Shown: positions 1 through 5,708 of the stretch, piece after piece | Layout of the letters: every line of letters begins with the position of its first letter | Position numbering within the stretch: position 1 is the stretch's first letter | Source of the DNA: an uncultured euryarchaeote | GTDB taxonomy: Archaea > Thermoplasmatota > Poseidoniia > Poseidoniales > Poseidoniaceae | Assembly (NCBI GenBank): GCA_937892665.1 | Contig: CALBJF010000303.1 | Location: 1 to 5,708 of the forward strand | DNA: 5,708 bases | Direction of reading: 5' to 3' | Notes under the pieces: generated by a model | What the model was told of the DNA's origin: nothing | Database searches by the model: none | The model's input: only the letters and a program-made list of their open reading frames with translations | Position numbers and translations under genes: made by a program

Positions 1-2
1 TT

Positions 3-278
3 CTTCTTGTTGCGGTTCTTTTACTTGGAGTCATATTAGCTCGTTCAAAGAAACGATCAGGAATTTCTTCTCCTGAACAAAAAGTTATGCCCTCGATTAC
101 TCAACAACAACCCGCAGTAATGTGTTGGTCATGTCATAATCCAATTACTGGACCAATGCAAGGATGCCCTGGTTGTGGTGCCCGATATCATACAAAGGAT
201 ACTGAAAATTGTGAGGCCCAAAGTCTCGAAGCCTGTGCAAATTGCGGAGCAAGTGCAGAACAGTTTGTTCTTGCATAA
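3..278 (+). CDS. C-terminal part of a membrane protein with RING-like zinc domain (5' truncated)
   Basis: The frame is open from the window's left edge, so this is the last 91 residues of a longer protein; the ATG at 87 is internal and should not be taken as the start. The visible part begins with a hydrophobic stretch (residues 1-13, LLVAVLLLGVILA) followed by basic RSKKR. That reads as a final membrane helix with a cytoplasmic stop-transfer flank. A flexible linker follows, then eight likely zinc ligands: C41, C44, C55, C58, H63, C70, C78, C81 (CxxC, CPGCGxxYH, CANCG). The arrangement resembles the prokaryotic RING-finger (Prok-RING) or double zinc-ribbon families, probably binding two Zn ions on the cytoplasmic side. 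Such domains usually mediate protein contacts, and no catalytic role is shown. The missing N-terminus may be an extracellular domain like the next gene's, but that is a guess. It ends 25 bases before the next gene on the same strand, so the two may share a transcript. Confidence 0.8.
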   Translation, partial: LLVAVLLLGVILARSKKRSGISSPEQKVMPSITQQQPAVMCWSCHNPITGPMQGCPGCGARYHTKDTENCEAQSLEACANCGASAEQFVLA

Positions 279-287
279 TTCGTGAAC

Positions 288-296
288 AGGAAAGGA
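288..296 (+). promoter_or_regulatory. Candidate ribosome binding site for the TTG start at 304
   Basis: AGGAAAGGA lies 7 bases before the TTG at 304, in the 25-base gap after the zinc-domain gene. It competes with AGGAGAGG at 331-338, which lies 7 bases before an in-frame TTG at 346. Both are plausible, so the sequence alone does not settle the start. Confidence 0.4.
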
Positions 297-303
297 CATC
301 CTT

Positions 304-3207
304 TTGATAGGTCAACGACTCCCCACAGATAGGAGAGGGATTTTCTTGAGCAGTACATCTGGCAGCAAACACTTTGCGATTCTGTTTATTTCGCTCATGG
401 TTTTCTCCATGATGCCTCTATCAGTACCTACTGTTTCTGCTGATGAAGGAAGAGATGCGAACATTCTCCTAACAGTCAATCCATCTGAACAATCTGTCAA
501 TCCAGGTGAATCTGGAGAGTACACAGTTCGAGTTTACAATCAAGGATCGACTCCAGTAACAATCCAACTGAGTACAGCGGAAGAAGGAACTCAAGAATGT
601 GGAGCGTATACCTCATCTATTACTCAAATCAGTGGTGCAATTGAATCAGGTTCCTATGAAGAAGCTACCATGACTGTTGCATTAACAGTCAACGCAGAAT
701 CATCTTGCGACACGACCGTTACTGCAACTGCAACTGAATCACCAGAGCCTCCAGAAGTACCCGGTCAACCTGCCACTGAAACTTCGACAGTGACGACAAC
801 CGCTGGCGACGGATCTGGCAATGCCCTTTTCGGTGTTGATTTGTCAATGGTCGTCTCCAGTAAGACTTGGGGCGGAGAAGAGACCACAGAATGGGTTCTC
901 GTCGTCGAAAATACCGGTCAACAACAAGCAGATGTCAATCTGGTACTCGATGAGATTACAGACGGCGCATGTTCGAACCCAGGTAGTCTTACGCCTTCGT
1001 TATCGGAGACCTCGGTCTCACTTGGTGCAAATGAAACGGAAGATGTCATTGTTTCTCTTGACGTAGATAATGAAGAAGAAGCTGATAAGTATTGCTGGGA
1101 GATTACTGGAACAGTATCTTCAGACCCGACAGGTAACTCTTCCGATACACAAGAATTTGATATTACAGTACCTGTTTTGAAAGAATGTGATCTAAGTCTC
1201 TCGAAAACAACAATGAGCATTGAACCTAATGCCGATGCTACACTAAAAGCCATATTTTCCAACGATGGTAACTCGGATTGGACAATTCGAGCTGCTGCTG
1301 CTGGTCCAAAGGCTGGATGGGTTGCATTTGTTGGAGGCACCAGCGGGCTACTACCGTATGACGGAGGGGGCGGAACCAAGGAATTCAACCTCAAAGTCAC
1401 TCCAGATGATTCCGTTACGGCTGGGGAAGAGCAAACAATAATCATTCAAGGGAAAGATGGTACTGCTGTAAAATGCAGTTCTGAATTAACCATCATTGTT
1501 GGTCAATCCTACGGTGCAACAATATCCATGACCACTTCCCAACTTAACAACATAGAACCTGGTACAAGTGCGACAACATCCGTCACAGTCGAAAATACTG
1601 GTAACGGTGTTGATAATTTCAGAATTACACCTTCCTCTTTACCAGCGGGATGGAGTGTTGAACTCGATCAAAACGTTATCTCACTCGATTCCAAGCATAC
1701 GCCTCAGAGAAAAGATACGGTCGATGTCACCGTTTCTCTACCAACTGATGCGTTAGCGACTGAGACGGTGAACATCGTACTTTCTATCTCACCTTCATCA
1801 GGCGGTCAAGCCTACGATGAAGTGACCCTTGCAGTCACGGTTGCAGCCGTTCATGAATTTGAGGCTATATCGACAGCAATGACGCAAACTGGGAAACAAA
1901 ATAACGAGGTCAAATTCCCATTTGAAATCGATAACATAGGGAACGTGGAAGATAGTTTCAGACTAAGCGTCGTCAGTCAAACAGCTTCTCCTGGGTGGTC
2001 TTTTTACTTCGAGGATGCTGCGGGAAACAGGTTTACTGAAATCGCTGTTGATGCTCGTACCTCTAAGCAAATTTTCTGTGTTGTTACGGTTACAGATACA
2101 GATGAGTATACCACTTTGACGGTCAGAGTTACCAACAAAGATGATTCCAACAGCATTGATGAAGATTCGGATGGCATTCCCGACAATCAACGTGAATTAA
2201 AATTCACAGCGTTCCTTACAACCCGAGACTATGCGATGGATATCCGCCTTGAAAATGGTGGCCTCAATGGAAGAACTGGCGAATTAATTCTCGCTCCAGG
2301 TGATGATGAAACAATAGGTCTCTGGTTACGGAATATGGGCAATGGGGATGACATTGCAGTGATTGAACTCACAGGTCTTACAGGTATAGCAACACGAACG
2401 ATATTTTCAAATGGCTTGCCTATCGGAAGCGAATTAGCCATTCCGTTTGGGTACGGTATCTGGGATGAAAACAACAGCCGATTCGTTACCGATGCATCAG
2501 GAACACCGTATCTTGAGAATACAGAAAATGCAGCATTGGAGGAGATGCTGTTTACACTGAACCTGAGTCAAGGCCATAATGTCCGCCTATACGAAATGTA
2601 CCTTGAACTCAAAATAGATGTCAATCAAGCAACTCTTACTGGCGAAGGTGGTAACTTAAACATCGTTGTAACAAGTAAATCAAATGCTGCAAACCGTAGT
2701 GGTACAGCAACGATTTCCTTGAGCGTCAAAGAAATATTCAATCTCCAAATCCTCCAACCGAATCAAGAATCGTTCGAAACAACATACCCTGAACCGTTGA
2801 AGTTTGATGTTCAGATTCGTAATGATGGAAATGTCAGGACGTTGACTGAAATCTTTTCTTCAGATGATCTTCGTGGGTGGAAGATTACTTTGGAAAATCC
2901 TGATGATGACTGTGAAACCATCAAGGTCAATCGTCTTGAATGTTGGATCGACCAAGGCGAAACGAAAAATATCTCAGTTACTGTGAAATCACCTTACAAT
3001 GCAGAGTTTGAAGATACGTTTGATTTCACCATTTCAGCTCAACCCGAGGAAATAGGGGTCATTGGGCGTACAAACCAACAATTCGATGTGACTGGAGATG
3101 TCGAATCATCACTCTTTGGATTCGCAGAGGACACCACTGCCGCCGCAATTGGCGGTGGTTTCGTCTTCCTCATTCTTCTTAGTTTCATTATCAGCCGGCG
3201 TAGTTGA
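304..3207 (+). CDS. Large secreted, membrane-anchored protein with NEW3/CARDB-like Ig-fold repeats
   Basis: This is a 967-residue envelope protein. A signal peptide has its hydrophobic core at about residues 24-41 and likely cleavage at VSA/DE (46/47). The C-terminus has a membrane helix (about 946-963) ending in a short RRS tail, so the bulk faces outward. Between them are about seven beta-sandwich modules, starting roughly at residues 50, 177, 294, 400, 517, 640 and 809. They look like the NPCBM-associated NEW3 or CARDB families. Five carry NxGN (320, 431, 544, 677, 840), and four of these have GW with Trp at 339, 450, 565 and 859. A D-x-D-x-D-G-x-x-D loop at 619-627 resembles a thrombospondin type-3 calcium site. 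Cysteines 99/135, 223/264, 295/391 and 870/880 could form disulfides within modules; C592 is alone. The composition is acidic and Thr/Ser-rich, as in surface proteins. No catalytic domain is visible, so adhesion, cell-surface structure or substrate binding are the candidates. The start is TTG at 304, or TTG at 346, which gives a shorter and more typical signal peptide. Architecture is confident, function unknown. Confidence 0.85.
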   Translation: MIGQRLPTDRRGIFLSSTSGSKHFAILFISLMVFSMMPLSVPTVSADEGRDANILLTVNPSEQSVNPGESGEYTVRVYNQGSTPVTIQLSTAEEGTQECGAYTSSITQISGAIESGSYEEATMTVALTVNAESSCDTTVTATATESPEPPEVPGQPATETSTVTTTAGDGSGNALFGVDLSMVVSSKTWGGEETTEWVLVVENTGQQQADVNLVLDEITDGACSNPGSLTPSLSETSVSLGANETEDVIVSLDVDNEEEADKYCWEITGTVSSDPTGNSSDTQEFDITVPVLKECDLSLSKTTMSIEPNADATLKAIFSNDGNSDWTIRAAAAGPKAGWVAFVGGTSGLLPYDGGGGTKEFNLKVTPDDSVTAGEEQTIIIQGKDGTAVKCSSELTIIVGQSYGATISMTTSQLNNIEPGTSATTSVTVENTGNGVDNFRITPSSLPAGWSVELDQNVISLDSKHTPQRKDTVDVTVSLPTDALATETVNIVLSISPSSGGQAYDEVTLAVTVAAVHEFEAISTAMTQTGKQNNEVKFPFEIDNIGNVEDSFRLSVVSQTASPGWSFYFEDAAGNRFTEIAVDARTSKQIFCVVTVTDTDEYTTLTVRVTNKDDSNSIDEDSDGIPDNQRELKFTAFLTTRDYAMDIRLENGGLNGRTGELILAPGDDETIGLWLRNMGNGDDIAVIELTGLTGIATRTIFSNGLPIGSELAIPFGYGIWDENNSRFVTDASGTPYLENTENAALEEMLFTLNLSQGHNVRLYEMYLELKIDVNQATLTGEGGNLNIVVTSKSNAANRSGTATISLSVKEIFNLQILQPNQESFETTYPEPLKFDVQIRNDGNVRTLTEIFSSDDLRGWKITLENPDDDCETIKVNRLECWIDQGETKNISVTVKSPYNAEFEDTFDFTISAQPEEIGVIGRTNQQFDVTGDVESSLFGFAEDTTAAAIGGGFVFLILLSFIISRRS
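2152..2187 (+). other. Calcium-loop motif (thrombospondin type-3-like) inside the envelope protein
   Basis: These bases encode an Asp-rich stretch around residues 617-628 with the pattern D-E-D-S-D-G-I-P-D (D619, D621, D623, D627). This is the usual spacing of Ca2+-binding loops in thrombospondin type-3 and dockerin-like repeats. It sits in the linker between two Ig-like modules, where a bound calcium could stiffen the joint. Only one copy is present, so binding is inferred from the motif. Confidence 0.6.
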
Positions 3208-3336
3208 ACAGCGGATTTTGGCATTCCAGAACCCCCCCAATCAAGCCCTGTTTTACGCGTGGTTGACTGGGAACGCTTATGGAGGGTATTCAAGTCGGAT
3301 TATCCAGAGAGCGTATGCTTTCTGAGGCGATGTGTA
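3208..3336 (+). promoter_or_regulatory. Gap before nuoA; probable upstream control region of the nuo operon
   Basis: This 129-base gap separates the envelope protein from nuoA and is the only sizeable gap in the window, so the nuo promoter most likely lies here. I see no strong archaeal BRE/TATA element. The AT-rich patches CTTATGG (about 3275-3281) and GATTATCC (about 3297-3304) are at roughly the right distance from the nuoA start but match poorly. A run of seven C lies at 3232-3238. There is no T-tract terminator for the upstream gene, so read-through is possible. The nuoA frame stays open back to a GTG at 3259, but that GTG lacks a ribosome binding site. Confidence 0.35.
3323..3330 (+). 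promoter_or_regulatory. Ribosome binding site deciding the nuoA start
   Basis: TGAGGCGA lies 6 bases before the ATG at 3337 and differs by one base from the TGAGGTGA found before nuoB and nuoD. This supports the ATG at 3337 as the start over the GTG at 3259, which would add 26 residues with no membrane or family character. Confidence 0.7.
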
Positions 3337-3804
3337 ATGGTCGATGCAGGTTCGGTTCCAAGCGCCTATCTTTCAATTGCTTTCCTTACCGTGGTTGGTA
3401 TCCTCATGCCAATGACGAATTTTATCATGTCATGGGCTCTTCGTCCACGTACCGATCCGTCCCGACCACACATCACAAGGTCCTATCTCCTAGAAGGATA
3501 TGAGCGAGATCACAGTCTCTATCCCCGTCGACTATCAACATTCGAGTGTGGAAGCGAACCGATCGGCGATGCGATGATTCAGTTTCACTTCCAATATTAC
3601 TGGTATGCCATTATTTTCCTTGTATTCGATGTAGCATTCATGTTCCTTGTTCTGGGCGGTGTGGTTACTGCTCAAGAAACATCAACGGCAGATGGTGATA
3701 TTGCAAATGCTGAGGCTGGACTTGCAGTCCTTGGAGCCTTCTTTGCAATCATGTCCCTCGGCGTTTGGTATGTGTTCCGCAAGCGAGGACGAATTTACAT
3801 CTGA
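3337..3804 (+). CDS. nuoA: NADH-quinone oxidoreductase (complex I) subunit A, archaeal type
   Basis: NuoA (ND3/FpoA family) is a small membrane subunit of proton-pumping complex I. Its first loop lies against the quinone site formed by NuoB and NuoD. From the ATG at 3337 it is 155 residues with three membrane helices (about 9-35, 88-112, 128-148). The family signature is FECGSEPIGDA (69-79), followed by QFHFQYYWYAIIFLVFD. The GILMPMT stretch in helix 1 recalls methanogen FpoA as I remember it. Two oddities are visible. The loop between helix 1 and FECG is about 34 residues, some 20 longer than I recall for FpoA. The usual FD[VI]E in helix 2 reads FDVA (97-100), so the conserved Glu is lost, and the PW pair that usually follows is absent. 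It is the first gene of the operon; its TGA lies within the nuoB ribosome binding site. The family assignment is firm. Confidence 0.92.
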   Translation: MVDAGSVPSAYLSIAFLTVVGILMPMTNFIMSWALRPRTDPSRPHITRSYLLEGYERDHSLYPRRLSTFECGSEPIGDAMIQFHFQYYWYAIIFLVFDVAFMFLVLGGVVTAQETSTADGDIANAEAGLAVLGAFFAIMSLGVWYVFRKRGRIYI

Positions 3805-3809
3805 GGTGA
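3802..3809 (+). promoter_or_regulatory. nuoB ribosome binding site overlapping the nuoA stop
   Basis: TGAGGTGA includes the nuoA stop codon (3802-3804) and sits 4 bases before the nuoB ATG. The overlap suggests that translation of nuoA and nuoB is coupled. The motif fits the anti-Shine-Dalgarno tail (CACCTC) of archaeal 16S rRNA. Confidence 0.75.
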
Positions 3810-3813
3810 GATC

Positions 3814-4407
3814 ATGGCAGAATCTGGAGAAAACTACACGGCATTCAATAGTCGAGCACTCGTTGAAGTGGTCGGTGACGTAACTGATGAAGCCCTCAAG
3901 GCTACAAAAATCAAGCAACTTCTTTCGGTTCTTGCAGGCCGGTTTTTCAACTGGGGAGGTCGTAAATCTCTCTTTACTCTCCACTTAGGAATCAAGTGTT
4001 GCGCTATTGAAATGGCAGCAGCAGCAACGCCTCGTTTCGACGGAGACCGTTTCGGTGTTCTGTTCCGTTCATCTCCTCGACAATCTGACGTTCTTCTCGT
4101 CAATGGACCAATCAGTAAGAAGTTCGCAGACAAAGTTGTTCGTCTATGGGAGCAAATGCCAGAGCCAAAATACTGTATCGCAATGGGCGAATGTGCGATT
4201 TCTGGCGGCCCTTACTTCCAATCCTACAACATTCTGGAAGGCGTTGACACGGTCATACCTGTTGACGTCTATGTCCCAGGATGCCCGCCTCGTCCAGAGG
4301 CTCTCATTGACGGCTTTGGCCTTCTAAGAGAGAAGATCATTCGAATCGGTGGTGCACCAAGCACAGGCCGAGATGGCGAAAAACCAGTTATCGTAGGAGA
4401 GGACTGA
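3814..4407 (+). CDS. nuoB: NADH-quinone oxidoreductase (complex I) subunit B, cluster N2 carrier
   Basis: NuoB (PSST/Nqo6/FpoB family) is the peripheral-arm subunit that holds [4Fe-4S] cluster N2, the last iron-sulfur centre before quinone. All four expected ligands are present: adjacent C62-C63 (GIKCCAIE), C127 (GECAISGG) and C157 (VPGCPPRPEA). Their spacing closely matches E. coli NuoB (63, 64, 129, 158 from memory). Other family stretches include RFDGDRFG, RSSPRQSDVLLVNG and the MPEPKYCIAMGEC run. The protein is 197 residues, normal for the family. It has a charged N-terminal extension of about 30 residues before KIKQLLS and a short polar tail after the conserved core. It lies 9 bases after nuoA and 1 base before nuoC, so it is surely co-transcribed with both. 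Nothing appears broken. Confidence 0.97.
   Translation: MAESGENYTAFNSRALVEVVGDVTDEALKATKIKQLLSVLAGRFFNWGGRKSLFTLHLGIKCCAIEMAAAATPRFDGDRFGVLFRSSPRQSDVLLVNGPISKKFADKVVRLWEQMPEPKYCIAMGECAISGGPYFQSYNILEGVDTVIPVDVYVPGCPPRPEALIDGFGLLREKIIRIGGAPSTGRDGEKPVIVGED
4395..4403 (+). promoter_or_regulatory. nuoC ribosome binding site within the end of nuoB
   Basis: AGGAGAGGA lies inside the last nuoB codons, 5 bases before the ATG at 4409 and 11 before a second in-frame ATG at 4415. The spacing favours 4409. The gene gap is a single base, so translational coupling with nuoB is likely. Confidence 0.65.
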
Positions 4408-4408
4408 A

Positions 4409-5059
4409 ATGGGCATGAGCATCACCTCAGAACAAAATGAAGCAGCAGCTTCATCTTTTCTCGAACAAGCTGAAGAGCGATTTGGAGGCTCTGGCGTAAC
4501 GGTCTCAATTGAGCATCACAGCAATGCCGTAAAATTCGCATTCGTTCGTATGACTTGCCCACCCCAACACTGGGTTGCATTGGCAAAGTGGATGCGATTC
4601 GATGCAGGAATCAACTACTGTTCGATGGTCACGGGGACACATTACCCCGAAGGCGGAGATCGTACATGGAGGTTAGCATACCACTTCATGCGCCAACCAG
4701 TTCGCGATGTTGTACCATTTACTTCTGACGTTTTGAAGGCGGAAAGCCTTGAAGGAATGGACATACCTCTCGAAGTTGAAGTCCTTATCGACCTGCCTGA
4801 CGGCAGAGAACCATCTGTACCGAGCGTCCAATCCGTTTGGATTGGAGCGGACTGGAATGAAAAAGAGACATGGGATCTTGTTGGAATTCAATTCGAAGGT
4901 CATGAAAACATGCATCGTGTCCTCAATCCCCACGACAGTCCTGAAGGATTCCATCCTTTGCAAAAGCAACATAAAATTCGATATCATGATTACAATGAAA
5001 TGTATGATGACGCACAAGGTTTCGTGCGAAAGCCGGCAGATGAGGGCCGGGTAAAGTGA
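4409..5059 (+). CDS. nuoC: NADH-quinone oxidoreductase (complex I) subunit C (30 kDa subunit)
   Basis: NuoC (Nqo5/FpoC family) is a cofactor-free peripheral-arm subunit that packs against NuoD and supports the connecting module. The 216-residue protein has the family's N-terminal alpha/beta domain (about residues 15-130, with CPPQHW and a Y-C-S-M-V-T-G strand). The C-terminal signature is PSVPSVQSVWIGADWNEKE (135-153), then D156, GIQFEGH (159-165), MHRVLNP (168-174) and FHPLQK (181-186). These match the usual PSV-VW-ADW-ERE-D-GI-FxGH-RRIL-HPLRK pattern. The final Arg of HPLRK is Gln here, and the following DYP reads QHK. NuoC is separate from NuoD, unlike the fused NuoCD of E. coli. The start at 4409 is chosen by the ribosome binding site and the one-base gap after nuoB. 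Confidence 0.95.
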   Translation: MGMSITSEQNEAAASSFLEQAEERFGGSGVTVSIEHHSNAVKFAFVRMTCPPQHWVALAKWMRFDAGINYCSMVTGTHYPEGGDRTWRLAYHFMRQPVRDVVPFTSDVLKAESLEGMDIPLEVEVLIDLPDGREPSVPSVQSVWIGADWNEKETWDLVGIQFEGHENMHRVLNPHDSPEGFHPLQKQHKIRYHDYNEMYDDAQGFVRKPADEGRVK

Positions 5060-5064
5060 GGTGA
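5057..5064 (+). promoter_or_regulatory. nuoD ribosome binding site overlapping the nuoC stop
   Basis: TGAGGTGA contains the nuoC stop (5057-5059) and lies 4 bases before the nuoD ATG. The geometry is the same as at the nuoA/nuoB junction. Confidence 0.75.
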
Positions 5065-5068
5065 CATC

Positions 5069-5708
5069 ATGGCACAAATGTGGATTACAATGGGACCTCA
5101 ACATCCAATGACGCACGGTCTTTGGACACTCCGTGTCAAGGTCGACGGTGAAACAGTCGTCGATACTGAAGCTGAACTTGGCTACATTCATCGCGGTGTA
5201 GAAAAGATTGCAGAAGCACGTGATTTCACCCAAGTTACACCTTATTGTGACCGACTCTGCTACGTCAGTGCAATGACATGGGCTAATTCCTACATCTACG
5301 CTGCTGAGGACCTTTTAGAAGTCGAAGTCCCAGAACGAGCTGAATACATTCGCCTAATCTCTGCAGAAATTCAGAGGCTTGCTTCTCACCTTATGTGGCT
5401 TGGAGCGTTTGGACCAGATATTGGTAACCTTACGCTCATGACATGGTGCATGAGAGACAGAGAAATGTTCCTCGATTTACTGCAAGAACTTGGTGGTTCT
5501 CGAATGCATTACAACTACCCTCGAGTTGGCGGCGTCAAGCGAGATTTGCCTGTTGGATTTGCTGATAGAGCACGTGCTAAGGTCAAGTTGTTCGAGCAGA
5601 GAATCAAGGAATACGAAATGATGCTTGATCAATCAACCATCTGGCTCGTCCGCCTTCAAGGAGTCGGCTATTGTCGAGCAGAGGATATGGTGAATTCAGG
5701 CGTTTCAG
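5069..5708 (+). CDS. nuoD: NADH-quinone oxidoreductase (complex I) subunit D (49 kDa subunit), 3' truncated by window
   Basis: The reading frame runs from ATG 5069 through the right edge without a stop, giving 213 complete codons of a family usually near 370-420 residues. NuoD (Nqo4/FpoD) forms the quinone-binding pocket with NuoB and is related to the large subunit of NiFe hydrogenases. Signatures in order are MGPQHPMTHG (8-17), LGYIHRGVEKIAE (37-49), YCDRLCYVS (59-67), VPERAEYIR, RLASHLMWLG (103-112), DIGN and NYPRVGGVKRDLP (149-161). The quinone-contact residues known from Thermus Nqo4, His38 and Tyr87, correspond to H16 and Y65; the separation of 49 residues is the same. Position 64 is Cys where bacterial NuoD usually has Asp (DRLDY); methanogen FpoD has DRICY as I recall it, which points to the archaeal branch. 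Hydrogenase NiFe CxxC ligands are absent, as expected. The gene lies 9 bases after nuoC, in the same operon. Confidence 0.96.
   Translation, partial: MAQMWITMGPQHPMTHGLWTLRVKVDGETVVDTEAELGYIHRGVEKIAEARDFTQVTPYCDRLCYVSAMTWANSYIYAAEDLLEVEVPERAEYIRLISAEIQRLASHLMWLGAFGPDIGNLTLMTWCMRDREMFLDLLQELGGSRMHYNYPRVGGVKRDLPVGFADRARAKVKLFEQRIKEYEMMLDQSTIWLVRLQGVGYCRAEDMVNSGVS

Noticed and set aside
87..278. Stand-alone 63-residue zinc protein starting at ATG 87
   Set aside because: The frame continues open to the left edge through a membrane helix and basic flank, and there is no convincing ribosome binding site before 87, so it is the tail of a longer protein.
918..1445. 175-codon open frame on the minus strand inside the envelope protein gene
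   Set aside because: It lies opposite a gene with clear signal peptide, repeats and anchor; its translation is low-complexity Ser/Val without any domain, and it has no neighbour on that strand.
3133..3160. Possible hairpin: CCGCC and GGCGG around a 6-base loop, followed by a pyrimidine-rich stretch, considered as a terminator
   Set aside because: It lies within the coding sequence of the membrane anchor and follows from the Ala/Gly codons of AAAIGGG; the stem relies on two G-T pairs and no T-tract follows directly.
3232..3238. Run of seven C in the gap before nuoA
   Set aside because: A single homopolymer in noncoding DNA; it may be an assembly-sensitive spot but shows no structure or repeat.
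3259..3336. N-terminal extension of nuoA from GTG 3259
   Set aside because: There is no ribosome binding site before the GTG, the extra 26 residues match nothing in the family, and the ATG at 3337 has a TGAGGCGA site at good distance.
4673..5233. 186-codon open frame on the minus strand across nuoC and nuoD
   Set aside because: Both plus-strand genes are unmistakable complex I subunits through this stretch, so it is a shadow frame.

Overview
The window is a single-strand (+) stretch with five genes and no RNA gene, mobile element or CRISPR array. It reads as archaeal. Genes start behind strong GAGGTGA-type Shine-Dalgarno sites. There is a large secreted, C-terminally anchored protein of Ig-like repeats, and a membrane protein with a small RING-like zinc domain. 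The respiratory subunits resemble the archaeal (Fpo-like) branch of complex I in several places. My best guess is a marine Thermoplasmata-related euryarchaeon (Poseidoniales / Marine Group II type). That is inference from gene style, not a database match.

Left part (1-3207): the window opens inside a gene whose visible C-terminus is a membrane segment followed by an eight-ligand zinc module. After 25 bases comes a 967-residue envelope protein with a signal peptide, about seven beta-sandwich (NEW3/CARDB-like) modules, one calcium-loop motif of thrombospondin type-3 style, and a C-terminal membrane anchor. Its modules carry a regular NxGN...GW signature with near-constant spacing, and its cysteines fall mostly in pairs within modules.

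Middle (3208-3336): a 129-base gap with no convincing gene. It probably holds the start of the respiratory operon, but I see no clear TATA box.

Right part (3337-5708): the start of a complex I operon in the order nuoA-nuoB-nuoC-nuoD, with gaps of 9, 1 and 9 bases. nuoD runs off the right edge. NuoB, NuoC and NuoD form the connecting module that carries electrons through cluster N2 to quinone; NuoA is the membrane subunit whose first loop lies against that quinone site. NuoC and NuoD are separate proteins, not fused. The electron donor cannot be decided because nuoE/F/G or alternatives are not in view.

I see no clearly undescribed system. The points most worth a second look are the TM-plus-RING-like tail at the left edge, the enlarged loop and lost Glu in NuoA, and the modular architecture of the envelope protein.
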